A DNA stretch of 61,426 nucleotides, from the NCBI GenBank assembly GCA_964616985.1, contig CAZTVF010000015.1, positions 1 through 61,426 of the forward strand, written 5' to 3'. The stretch's first letter is position 1, and each line of letters begins with the position of its first letter. The notes beneath the pieces are model-generated. The model was not told the DNA's origin. It searched no databases and saw only the letters and a program-made list of their open reading frames with translations. A program made the position numbers and the translations under genes. Shown piece after piece: positions 33,882 to 42,001 of the stretch. Origin of the DNA: CAZTVF01 sp964616985 (lineage in GTDB: Bacteria; Planctomycetota; Phycisphaerae; SM23-33).

Positions 33882-33980
33882 GGCAGCCCTCCAATCCGCG
33901 GCTCTGTCATTTTCCGGTGACGCCGGGGCAACGTCCTCAATCTCGACACATGAGACTCTATGCCTTTGGCGTTTGCGGCG

Positions 33981-35006
33981 TCAAGAGGGTTGTGCCGCGC
34001 GCTGGCGGAGGACGGTTTTGAGCACCTGCGGGCAGTAGGTGCAGGTCTGGCAGGCGCGATGGCAGGCGCTGGTGGTGGCGAACCAGTCGGCGGGGAAGCG
34101 GGCGTTGTCGATCCGGCGGCCGCCCAGCATGGGGCCGTGGCCGGGCTCCAGCAGGTCCAGGAGATCGCCGTCAAACGACCCGGCCGCGTACGCGCCGATG
34201 ACCATCGCCGGGTCCTTGTGCATCCGCGTGGCGAGTTTCACCTGGTCGACATACGGCTCGTAATGGCGCAGGTCCTCGGGCCGAATCCACGTGCTGCGCA
34301 GGATGCCCGCCCAGTTGTCGGGGTCGAGATACACGTGGTGGCAGAGCACGGGGTCGAACTCCGTGCTCACGATCTGGCTGGCGGCTGTCTCGTGCGACAC
34401 CAGGTTGTCGTGAAACGTCTGGCCGGAACAGAAGGCCATGCACCCGGAGTTCGCCAGCAGTTCGACCCTCTTGCCGTTCTGATCGCACCACGCCTTGAAG
34501 GCGGCCAGCCGTTCGAGGTCGCGGTTGTACTCTCGCTGCAGGAGATATTCATCGAAGAATGCCCCCACGTACGCCGCGGCCTCAATGGTGCCGATCCGCA
34601 TGTTCACCGAGGCCCGCGTGGCGATATCGGCAAAGCGATCCTTCACGACCGCGGCGATCATCGGCGAGCAGGTGGTGACCACGTCCAGCCCGAAGCGGTC
34701 GTGCAGGTAACCCACCTGTGCGCTCACGTGCCGCGCCAGCGCCTCCGACACCGCCCACTCGCCGTGGCAGCTGGCGTTGAACAGCAGGTTCAGACGCATG
34801 CCCAACGCGCGGAAGACGGCCAGGTCGGCCTCCAGCCGCGCCTGGACCTCGGCGATGCTGGTCTGCGCATCGAGCCCCAGCGGCATGCGGCCGCTGGGTT
34901 CGCCCGGCCAGGCGAAGTAGATCTCGCCGATGTCGGCGGCGTGCCGCCGGACGGTGTCAGTCAGACTTTGCGTCGGGTTCTGCTGGTAGCCCACTGCCAG
35001 TTTCAT
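33981..35006 (-). CDS. Cys-rich TIM-barrel protein, possibly peptidase U32/UbiU-like
   Basis: A 341-residue protein. The alpha/beta pattern (IGEIYFAWPGEPSG, RLNLLFNASCHGEW, VELLANSGCMAFCSGQ, then ACHRACQTCTYCPQVL) resembles U32-type TIM barrels that hold a [4Fe-4S] cluster, such as UbiU/UbiV. The assignment is by pattern only. The C-terminal cysteine cluster (CxxxCxxCxxC) is striking. It overlaps the preceding QueG-like Fe-S gene by 50 bp, so the two are likely expressed and working together. The divergent IclR gene may control both. Confidence 0.5.
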   Translation of the reverse strand: MKLAVGYQQNPTQSLTDTVRRHAADIGEIYFAWPGEPSGRMPLGLDAQTSIAEVQARLEADLAVFRALGMRLNLLFNASCHGEWAVSEALARHVSAQVGYLHDRFGLDVVTTCSPMIAAVVKDRFADIATRASVNMRIGTIEAAAYVGAFFDEYLLQREYNRDLERLAAFKAWCDQNGKRVELLANSGCMAFCSGQTFHDNLVSHETAASQIVSTEFDPVLCHHVYLDPDNWAGILRSTWIRPEDLRHYEPYVDQVKLATRMHKDPAMVIGAYAAGSFDGDLLDLLEPGHGPMLGGRRIDNARFPADWFATTSACHRACQTCTYCPQVLKTVLRQRAAQPS

Positions 35007-36003
35007 ACTTGATCTTCCATGGCTTGCGGATGCGGAACGGGGTGTGGAACTTGTCGGTCAGCTTGCCTTGTTCCTCCAGGTGCACCATGCAGGTCCGCAT
35101 GCACGCCGCGCCGCAGACGGCGGCCGTGTAGTGGTACAGCCGGTTGCCCTCGGAACTGGGGCGGAAGGTCTGCTCGATCTGCCACGTGACCCAGCGGCGA
35201 AAGGTGTCGTCCTCGGGCGTGTCGCCGGCCGCCATCGCCTGCTCGATGAGGCGCCGCGTGTTGGGGTTGTGGCCGTCGGTCTGCTTGCCCAGGAAGGGGT
35301 TCTTCTCGGGGCTGGCGGCCTGGAAGCCGATGGAGCAGCGGGTCTCCTTGAGCTTGCCCCAGCGGATGGTCTTGCCGGCGATGGTGACCTCTTCGGCGTC
35401 GGCGAGATCCTTGGGGATCGCATGGGAGGGGCACTCGCGGGCGCACCGCATGCAGCGATCGCACAGGCCGCCGGCGAAGAGGGGGTCGGGCTCGAGGTCG
35501 GCATCGGTGAAGATGAAGGCCAGCCGCTGCCGCGGGCCCAACTTGGGCGACAGGAAGATCTTGCTCCAGCCGATCTCGCCCATGCCGCAGATCACGCCGG
35601 CGATGCGGACGTGCAGCAGGATGTCGGGCCGCGGGTAGCCCGGCCGCACGGGCGTGCCCGAGGGGCCCCAGGTGTGGCGGTGGCCCTGGCCGTAGAGCAC
35701 CGCGTCATATCCACGGTCTTCGATGAAGGAGCCCAGCTCGCGCAGGACCACGGGGATGTGGGCGTTGTTGGTGTTCGCGTAGCCTTCGGACCCGTACATG
35801 CCGAAGGCGACGCCCTCCTCGGGGCCTCGCATGACGCCGCGGTGGATTCGAAAACCCAGCCCGATGATGGATCGTGCCTCGGGGAAAATGAAGCGAGGGT
35901 CATTGTCCGGCGGCGCGCCCTCGAACCGGTCCATGGACCCGATGCCCACCAGGTCCGCGCCGACGGCCAGGGCTGCTTCCTTCACCATCTTGCTTGTCAA
36001 CAC
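34957..36003 (-). CDS. 4Fe-4S reductase-like protein (QueG/RdhA superfamily-like)
   Basis: A 348-residue iron-sulfur protein. The first cluster motif is CDRCMRCARECPSHAIP, a classical [4Fe-4S] pattern; a second, atypical one is CGAACMRTCMVHL. The N-terminal half (LGFRIHRGVMRGPEEG, then LRELGSFIEDRGYDAV) resembles the cobalamin-binding part of epoxyqueuosine reductase and reductive dehalogenase relatives. It has no Tat signal, so respiration by dehalogenation is not supported. It overlaps the U32-like gene by 50 bp and is transcribed divergently from the IclR regulator, with an operator-like palindrome between. Confidence 0.65.
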   Translation of the reverse strand: MLTSKMVKEAALAVGADLVGIGSMDRFEGAPPDNDPRFIFPEARSIIGLGFRIHRGVMRGPEEGVAFGMYGSEGYANTNNAHIPVVLRELGSFIEDRGYDAVLYGQGHRHTWGPSGTPVRPGYPRPDILLHVRIAGVICGMGEIGWSKIFLSPKLGPRQRLAFIFTDADLEPDPLFAGGLCDRCMRCARECPSHAIPKDLADAEEVTIAGKTIRWGKLKETRCSIGFQAASPEKNPFLGKQTDGHNPNTRRLIEQAMAAGDTPEDDTFRRWVTWQIEQTFRPSSEGNRLYHYTAAVCGAACMRTCMVHLEEQGKLTDKFHTPFRIRKPWKIKYETGSGLPAEPDAKSD

Positions 36004-36036
36004 GCGAAGCTCCTTTTGCTTGACGCAGAAGCATAG

Positions 36037-36064
36037 ATACGATATTATCGTATTCGTTACGATA
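36037..36064. promoter_or_regulatory. Palindromic operator between the QueG-like and IclR genes
   Basis: A perfect inverted repeat, ATACGAT-ATT-ATCGTAT (36037-36053), is followed by a third half-site, TACGATA, at 36058-36064. It lies in the 139-bp divergent promoter region and is AT-rich against the high-GC background. It is the likely site for the adjacent IclR-family regulator, acting on itself and on the Fe-S pair. Confidence 0.65.
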
Positions 36065-36142
36065 TAGTTTACTCTTGCCCGGCCGCAAGTGTCAATGGGC
36101 TTTGGCGCGTTGCGAGCCGGCGGCAGGGGAAGAGGTGACGCG

Positions 36143-36928
36143 ATGAAGAAGAATCCGGCGAAACCCCGTACGGTGCAATCCGTGGACCGCGCGGTGCGGA
36201 TCCTGGAGGAGCTGTCGGTGACGCCCGGGGGCCTGGGCCTCTCGGCCTTGGCTCGCCGCGTGAGCCTGCCCCCCCAGACGCTCCAGAGCCTGGTGCGAAC
36301 GCTGCAGGCGCACCGCCTGGTCGAGCAGCCGCACCGCGGGCAGCCTTACACGCTGGGGTCGCGCCTGCACGAACTGCACCGCGCGTGGGCGGACGGGCGC
36401 GACCTTCCCTCGCTGGCGCAGCCCATCGTTGCCGCCCTGGCCGAGGAGACGGGCGAGAGCGTCCTGCTGGCCGAGTTCCGCCGCCGGTCGCTGGTCCCGC
36501 TGGCCGAGAAAAGCCCGCGACGGGCCCTGATGGTCCGCCCGGAATTCGAATATGCCGACCGCGTGCACACGATGGCGACGGCCAAGGTGCTGCTGGCGTA
36601 TTTCGACGCGGCGCGGCGAGAGGAGGCCATCGCGGCGATGCCGTTCGAGCGGCTGGGGCCGCGAACGGTCGCCACCGCCGATGAGCTTCGCCGCCAGTTG
36701 GAGACCGTTCGCCGCACGGGCCATTGCGTGTGCATCGAAGAGGCGGCCGAGGGCGTCGCCGCCCTCGCCGTGCCGGTCCGGGACGCCGCGGGCGCCGTGG
36801 TGGCGGCATTGGGCCTCTCGCTGCCGCTGGCCCGCATGAAACGCATCCGCAAGGCGGACCTTCTCGCCCGCCTCTCCCGCGCCGCCGCCGAGATCGAGTC
36901 CGTCTGGGGCGGCCGCGGGAAAGTGTGA
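36143..36928 (+). CDS. IclR-family transcriptional regulator
   Basis: A 261-residue regulator. The N-terminal winged helix includes TVQSVDRAVRILEELSV and LGLSALARRVSLPPQTLQSL. The C-terminal effector domain includes GESVLLAEFRRRSLVPL, MATAKVLLAYF and CVCIEEAAEGVAALAVPVRD. IclR proteins sense small metabolites such as aromatic or sugar acids. The start at 36143 gives the usual N-terminus; an upstream ATG adds a non-conserved Gly/Arg-rich stretch. It probably controls the divergent Fe-S gene pair through the palindrome at 36037. Confidence 0.9.
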   Translation: MKKNPAKPRTVQSVDRAVRILEELSVTPGGLGLSALARRVSLPPQTLQSLVRTLQAHRLVEQPHRGQPYTLGSRLHELHRAWADGRDLPSLAQPIVAALAEETGESVLLAEFRRRSLVPLAEKSPRRALMVRPEFEYADRVHTMATAKVLLAYFDAARREEAIAAMPFERLGPRTVATADELRRQLETVRRTGHCVCIEEAAEGVAALAVPVRDAAGAVVAALGLSLPLARMKRIRKADLLARLSRAAAEIESVWGGRGKV

Positions 36929-37055
36929 CAATCAGCTCGCACCCATGATGGCGGGTGGAGGCATCAGGCCGCAGGCTTGACTCGCTGGGCCGCCACCCGG
37001 TGCAGCAACCGGCCTCGGGATGGAATGGCAATTAGGCCCTATCGCGTCAGTTCTC

Positions 37056-37604
37056 TTACTTGGCGGCCGGGGCGGGCAGTTCCTTGCCGGCGGGCTTGGA
37101 GGGGAGCGGCTTGGGCATCCAGCCGTGGGGGCCGAAGGCGACTACAGGCTGGCCGACCCAGTAGATGTTGCCCCAGGGGGTCTTGTAGAAATCGTTGATC
37201 GACGCCGGCGGGGTCACCGACTCGCCGCCGAACAGCAGGTCTCCGGTGAAGCCCTCGCTGCGGGTGCCCTCTCCGAAGACGGTGTAGCGATACTCCCACT
37301 TGCCCGAGACATATTTGCCGCTCTTGCTCGCGTCGATCCCGTCGGCGGCAGGGGCGGTCGCCGGCTGCGTGGCGGGCTTGGACGCCGCCGCCAGCGGGGC
37401 CTTGCAGTGTTCGCACAGGCCTTGCTGGCTGGAGCACTTCATGCACAGCTTGTGCGAGCCGCTCATGGTCACGCCCGGGCAGGACGTGCACGTGCCGATG
37501 TCCTTGGTGAACACCTTGTCCTTGCAGTTGGAGCACAGCTCGGCCAGCACGGGGACCGCCGTGAACAGGAGGCCGGCGACAACGAGCAAAGTAAACCTTC
37601 GCAT
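37056..37604 (-). CDS. Exported Cys-rich protein
   Basis: A 182-residue protein with a signal peptide (MRRFTLLVVAGLLFTAVPVL, cleavage near AELC). Four CxxC knuckles follow (CSNCKDK, CTSCPG, CMKCSS, CEHCKAP), then a Pro/Ala linker and a Trp/Tyr-containing C-terminal part (YVSGKWEYRYTVFGEG). The knuckles look like zinc or redox sites. AAAGGAA precedes the ATG at 37604. The family is unknown to me. Confidence 0.7.
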   Translation of the reverse strand: MRRFTLLVVAGLLFTAVPVLAELCSNCKDKVFTKDIGTCTSCPGVTMSGSHKLCMKCSSQQGLCEHCKAPLAAASKPATQPATAPAADGIDASKSGKYVSGKWEYRYTVFGEGTRSEGFTGDLLFGGESVTPPASINDFYKTPWGNIYWVGQPVVAFGPHGWMPKPLPSKPAGKELPAPAAK

Positions 37605-37735
37605 GCGAGTTCCTTTCGTTTGAGGGCCAGTGACTTGACGCAAGAGACTGTATGCACGCCGTCTTCGGGGCGTCAAGCAGAATGTATTGGCCCCCGGCCG
37701 CGAGCGTGGTAGATTCAGCCGACAAGGAGATGTTC

Positions 37736-38809
37736 ATGCGCACAAGCCGATTCGTTCGCCCCGCCGCGAGTTCCGCCGCCCGCCCCGTGGTGCTGCTGGC
37801 CCTGTCGATGCTGACGCTGGCCGGCGTGTGCTCGACCGCCTGGACCGCCGGCGAGCGCGAGGCCGTGGCCCCCGCCCAGCGGCGGCTGATCGTGATCAGC
37901 ATCGACGGCATGAGGCCTGACGTGCTGCTGCGGGCCGAGGCGCCCAACATCCGCGGGCTGATGAAGCGGGGCTCGTTTACCTTCTTCGCCCAGAGCACAG
38001 ACCTGGCCATCACGCTGCCGACGCACACGAGCATGCTCACCGGCGTGGAGCCCAACGTCCACGGCATCAAGGTCAACGACGACTCCGGCGACAACGCCAA
38101 GATCGAGCTGGCCCAACCCACGCTGCTGACGCTGGCCAAGGCCGCCGGCCGCACCACCGCGATGGCCGCGGCCAAGAGCAAGTTCAGCCTCTTCGCCAAG
38201 AGCGGCGCCATCGACTGGGCCTACTATCCCACCGACGAAAAGGACGCCAGCGGCAAGGCGATCAAGACTTTCAAGGACGCCCAGATCGGCGCCAAGGCCG
38301 TGAGCTTCCTGACCGAGCACAGCCCACAGGTGTTGTTCGTGCACTTTCCCGGTCCCGACAGCGTCGGCCACGCCGTCGGCTGGGGTACCCAGAAGCAGCT
38401 GGACGTGGTGGCGGAAATCGACGGGTGGATCGGCAGGATCCTCGACGAGGTGGAGCGCCAGGGGCAGACGGGCAACACGCTAGTGCTGCTGACGGCCGAC
38501 CACGGCGGCGCGATCAAGTCGCACGGCGGCCTGGACGCCCGCAGCCGCCTCATCCCGTTCATCGCCGCCGGCCCCGGCGTGCGGGAGAACTACGACCTGA
38601 CGCAGCAGGACAAGCTCGTGGTGCACGTCGAAGACACGATGGCCACCGGCCTGGAGTGGCTGGAGGTGGCCCGCCCGGCCGGGATTCTGGGCCAGCCCGT
38701 TTGGGCCATCTACGCCGTGCCGCCCAAGGGCGCCCCCACGCCCGCCCCCACCGCCGCCCCCACCGCCGCCCCCAAGCCCGCGCCCAGACCCGCCACCGCG
38801 GCAAGCTAA
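37736..38809 (+). CDS. Type I phosphodiesterase / nucleotide pyrophosphatase family protein
   Basis: A 357-residue exported protein of the alkaline phosphatase superfamily, with an N-terminal signal-like segment (RPVVLLALSMLTLAGVCS). Metal/catalytic motifs are IVISIDGMRPD (Asp57), LAITLPTHTSMLTG (nucleophile Thr93), HFPGPDSVGHAVGW, and LTADHGGAIKSHGG. It should hydrolyse a phosphodiester or pyrophosphate in the periplasm. The C-terminus is a Pro/Ala/Thr-rich tail (TPAPTAAPTAAPKPAP). GGAG lies 7 nt before the ATG at 37736. Confidence 0.88.
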   Translation: MRTSRFVRPAASSAARPVVLLALSMLTLAGVCSTAWTAGEREAVAPAQRRLIVISIDGMRPDVLLRAEAPNIRGLMKRGSFTFFAQSTDLAITLPTHTSMLTGVEPNVHGIKVNDDSGDNAKIELAQPTLLTLAKAAGRTTAMAAAKSKFSLFAKSGAIDWAYYPTDEKDASGKAIKTFKDAQIGAKAVSFLTEHSPQVLFVHFPGPDSVGHAVGWGTQKQLDVVAEIDGWIGRILDEVERQGQTGNTLVLLTADHGGAIKSHGGLDARSRLIPFIAAGPGVRENYDLTQQDKLVVHVEDTMATGLEWLEVARPAGILGQPVWAIYAVPPKGAPTPAPTAAPTAAPKPAPRPATAAS

Positions 38810-38899
38810 TGACCCAGTCATTGAGCGTATCGAGTGGACGGAAAGGTGATAGTCTACAGAGTGAATCTAAGACGGGCATCTGTGATGCTGGAGAGGAAC

Positions 38900-39382
38900 A
38901 TGTCGAGAACCTGCTCGCTATCAATACTTGTGTTGTCTATTGTTATCCCTTCCGTATTGGCTGATGAGAGGCCGAGCGATCACGAATTGATTCAGGGCAA
39001 ATGGCGGTTTCTCGACGGAAATAGTGATCAGCCAAGAGCGAAAGGTGAGCCGGAAGCACCTACCTTTGAATTCATCGGAACGGAAGCGCATATGGATCGC
39101 CATGATGGCTTCCGTACCGACGGAACATTTGCACTAGATGAGGCCAAGACCCCTCGATGGATCAATCTCACCAGCCACGGCATTGTTACCAGGGGGATCT
39201 ACAAGCTCGATGGGGATAGACTTGTCGTCTGCTTCGGTTCCGGGAATAAACGACCGGCTGACTTCACAGCTACTGACGTGCAGTCACTTTACAGGCTTGC
39301 CCGCATCCACGCTCCTCTGCAGCCAACTTCTGCGACTTCGCAGTCCACTTCGATACCTTCGAGCTTGCCAGCCCCGAAGTAG
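38900..39382 (+). CDS. TIGR03067-type exported protein
   Basis: A 160-residue protein with a signal peptide (SILVLSIVIPSVLA) followed by the TIGR03067 pattern: HELIQGKWRFLDG, FRTDGTFALDEAKTPRWI and GIYKLDGDRLVVCFGSGNKR. This domain is expanded in Planctomycetes; its role is unknown. The C-terminus departs from the usual ending after RPADFT and may be rebuilt. The start at 38900 has GGAGAGG close upstream. The gene is clearly less GC-rich than its neighbours, which hints at transfer. Confidence 0.75.
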   Translation: MSRTCSLSILVLSIVIPSVLADERPSDHELIQGKWRFLDGNSDQPRAKGEPEAPTFEFIGTEAHMDRHDGFRTDGTFALDEAKTPRWINLTSHGIVTRGIYKLDGDRLVVCFGSGNKRPADFTATDVQSLYRLARIHAPLQPTSATSQSTSIPSSLPAPK

Positions 39383-39426
39383 GTCGACTCTTGCACCGCC
39401 TACGCGCCGCAGCGGGCGGATGACGG

Positions 39427-40389
39427 TCAGTTTCGCCAGTCGGCGGGGGCAGCCGGGCCGTCGCCCCAGGGGAATCTCTTGCCTTTGGTGAGGGCGTTGT
39501 CGAAGACGGTCCAGAAGTCATAAGGCCCATCGCGATCATTGGGAGACCGCACGCCCTTGGCGTCGGTGGTCACCCAGGAGTCGCCGGAGTAGTCGTTGGC
39601 GGGCATGTAGCTTGCCCCGGTGGCAGGATCGCGATACTCGTTCGTCCACGGCCAAGCATCCTTGGAGGTCCAGTTCATCAGCTTGACCACACTGCCATCG
39701 GAGAGGGCGACATTCATGTTCATGTCGAAACTGTAGCGATTGCCAGCCGCGCTGCGGCCGTCGTCCGGCGGGCCCTGCCACCTGCCGCCATGCTGCTCGA
39801 TTCGCGTGTAGACCGATCCCGCTTGCATCTTCTCCCCAGGCCAGGGGGAGCGGTCGTTGACGGCCGCCTCGGCCACCATCAGGCGAGGCTCGGCGTATAC
39901 CTTGTGCCACCAACCGCCCCATCGCAGTGCGTAGTGACCCCACGTCTGCCGCTTCGACTTGAGCCACTGTTCAGCCGTCATGAGTCTGCCGCTGCTATCG
40001 TACATGCCGCAGCCCGCCACGTCCGAATCGCCTGATCCCACCGTGCCGGGACACAGCAGCATTCCCAGATTATCCAGCGAATGTGTCTTCGCCAACGCCC
40101 CGACAAAGGGCAACGTGATGGCCCCGTTGGAATCTACCATCAGATATGTCGAAGTCGTCCCGCCATTTGAGAACGAGCCCGGATGCGGGAGATAGCCTCC
40201 GTGGTCGCCAGCGTATACGACCATCGCGTCAAAGAGGCCATGCAGATTGCTGGCGCAGCTGGTCATGCGGCGATCCGGGCCAGGATGGCCACAGCTCGTG
40301 GGGCCAAACATGGTGAACGCGACCGCCGCCAGCACAACCGCTCCCAGCGTCGCCAGAAAGTCCCTGAAGTTGAATCCGCCCGTCGGCAT
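39427..40389 (-). CDS. Pseudopilin-like / DUF1559-type protein
   Basis: A 320-residue protein of the planctomycete pseudopilin-like group. The N-terminus has a single membrane helix (ATLGAVVLAAVAFTMFG) without the classical GFTLIE prepilin motif. The Cys/Asn stretch RMTSCASNLHGLFDAMVVY and the late NMNVALSDGSVVKLMNW (H-X9-DG-type region) fit DUF1559 relatives. It is probably periplasmic and membrane-anchored. No secretion genes are adjacent. Confidence 0.65.
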   Translation of the reverse strand: MPTGGFNFRDFLATLGAVVLAAVAFTMFGPTSCGHPGPDRRMTSCASNLHGLFDAMVVYAGDHGGYLPHPGSFSNGGTTSTYLMVDSNGAITLPFVGALAKTHSLDNLGMLLCPGTVGSGDSDVAGCGMYDSSGRLMTAEQWLKSKRQTWGHYALRWGGWWHKVYAEPRLMVAEAAVNDRSPWPGEKMQAGSVYTRIEQHGGRWQGPPDDGRSAAGNRYSFDMNMNVALSDGSVVKLMNWTSKDAWPWTNEYRDPATGASYMPANDYSGDSWVTTDAKGVRSPNDRDGPYDFWTVFDNALTKGKRFPWGDGPAAPADWRN

Positions 40390-40543
40390 TCCTTGCCCCT
40401 TCCCGCGGCTCTGGGCCGCTGCACGTATTAGAATGCCTGTGCGGTCTGACTGCTAGAAAGAAAGCATCTTGCGTCGCGCCCCCAGAAACCGCATCCTATT
40501 GAACGCCGCGGCCCGCGAGGGCATAGGAAAGGTTGGAGGCACA

Positions 40544-41062
40544 ATGAAACTTGTCGGTAAGAAGATCGCGATCATGCTCGACCAGCAGTACCAGGAACTG
40601 GAGGTGTGGTACCCGTATTACCGCTTCAAGGAGGAGGGCGCGAAGGTGACGCTCGTGGGGCCCAAGGCGGGCGTGAATTACCCCTCCAAGCTCGGATACC
40701 CGTGCGTTGCCGACGTGGCCGCCGCCGACGTCAAGGGCAGCGTCTTCGACGCCGTCGTCGTCCCCGGCGGCTGGTGCCCCGACTTCATGCGCCGCGACGA
40801 GTCGATGATCGCCTTCATCCAGCAGTGCGCGGCGGCCGACATCGTGCTGGCCGCCATCTGCCACGGCGGGTGGATGCTCTGCTGCACCGACGCCCTCCGC
40901 GGGAAGCGCGCGACGAGCTTCCTGGCCATCCGGCACGATATGATCAACGCCGGGGCCCGCTGGCTGGACGAGGAATGCGTCGTCGACGGCAAGCTGATCA
41001 CCGCCCGTAAACCCGACGACCTCCCCGCCTTCTGCGCCGCCATCATCTGGGCACTGGCGTAG
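40544..41062 (+). CDS. DJ-1/PfpI family protein (copy 1)
   Basis: A 172-residue protein of the DJ-1/PfpI superfamily. The nucleophile elbow is AAICHGGWML with Cys106, and the partner Glu is in YQELEVWYP. It is of the size of intracellular PfpI proteases/glyoxalases; function may be deglycase, glyoxalase or protease-like. GGAGG precedes the ATG at 40544. A paralogue follows 71 bp downstream with aligned catalytic residues, so this is a tandem duplication. Confidence 0.88.
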   Translation: MKLVGKKIAIMLDQQYQELEVWYPYYRFKEEGAKVTLVGPKAGVNYPSKLGYPCVADVAAADVKGSVFDAVVVPGGWCPDFMRRDESMIAFIQQCAAADIVLAAICHGGWMLCCTDALRGKRATSFLAIRHDMINAGARWLDEECVVDGKLITARKPDDLPAFCAAIIWALA

Positions 41063-41133
41063 ACGCGACGCCGCATCCTTCCTCATCCCCGCCGGACGTC
41101 GGGCTACAATTCCGCAACCGAAAGGAGCACGAC

Positions 41134-41685
41134 ATGACGCTCAAGGACTGCAAGGTTGCGGTGATGGCGGCGGATATGTACGAGGACCTCGAACTGTGGT
41201 ACCCGGCCATGAGGCTCAAGGAGGCCGGGGCGCAGGTAACGCTCGTGGGCGCCAAGGCCGGCGCGACGTGCACCTCGAAACACGGCTACACCTGCAAGGT
41301 CGACAAGGCCGCGGCCGACTGCAAGGCGACGGACTTCGACATGGTGATCGTGCCCGGCGGCTACAGCCCCGACATGATGCGGCGCGACGAGTCGATGGTG
41401 AACTTCATCCAGCAGGCGGCGGCCGCGAAGATGAACATCGCCGCCATCTGCCACGGCGGGTGGATGCTCTGCTGCACCGACGCCCTGAAGGGCAAGACCG
41501 CCACCAGCTGGCCGTCGATCCGGTGGGACATGATCAACGCCGGCTGCAAGTGGGTCGACAAGGAATGCGTGCAGGACGGCAACATCATCACCTCGCGCTG
41601 CCCCGACGACCTGCCCGCCTTCCTCACCACGATCCTGCAGGCGCTCGAGCAGCAGGCCTCCAAGCCGCAGCGGAAAGTGGCGTAG
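41134..41685 (+). CDS. DJ-1/PfpI family protein (copy 2)
   Basis: A 183-residue paralogue of the preceding gene. It shares MRRDESM, AAICHGGWMLCCTDAL and the C-terminal PDDLPAF, with Cys106 at the same position. It has extra cysteines (CTSKHGYTCKV) that may be redox active, and a short charged tail (QQASKPQRKVA). GAAAGGAG precedes the ATG, and TACAAT near 41104 may be its own -10, so the two copies may be separately expressed. Confidence 0.88.
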   Translation: MTLKDCKVAVMAADMYEDLELWYPAMRLKEAGAQVTLVGAKAGATCTSKHGYTCKVDKAAADCKATDFDMVIVPGGYSPDMMRRDESMVNFIQQAAAAKMNIAAICHGGWMLCCTDALKGKTATSWPSIRWDMINAGCKWVDKECVQDGNIITSRCPDDLPAFLTTILQALEQQASKPQRKVA

Positions 41686-42001
41686 AAGAATTCGGATTTG
41701 ATCGGGAGGCGCGACCCGCGCGACGGCGCAGGTCGCGCCTTCTCTTGTTGACGGGGCCGATGGGGCGGGGCGGCGGCAGAGGCTGGTTTGGGTGCCATGC
41801 CGAAGCGTCGCGCTGTCTGCGACGCGCCGGCATGCCCGGCCGCGCATGCCGGCGCGAGTCGCCTGCGTCCGGCATGCAAACTTCGGCTTGGCGCCCATCA
41901 GGCTTGTTTCGCCCCTGACGGGGCTAAGAGATCGTCGAGGGGCTTGGGCCCCACGGCTTCCGCCGTGGGCTGACATGTTGTGACTGCCTGATCATGCCGC
42001 C
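41686..42001. repeat. Gap with a GGGTGCCATGC element
   Basis: A 46-bp unit at 41790-41835 reads GGGTGCCATGCCGAAGCGTC, then GCGCTGTCTGCGACGC and GCCGGCATGC. It matches 60307-60352 with two mismatches. Further GCATGCCGGCG and CGGCATGC palindromes follow to about 41880, and a hairpin CTTGGGCCCC/… near 41945 closes the region. No gene is seen. Confidence 0.7.

Noticed and set aside
34957..36003. Respiratory reductive dehalogenase
   Set aside because: No Tat signal, no membrane anchor gene, and the second cluster motif is atypical.
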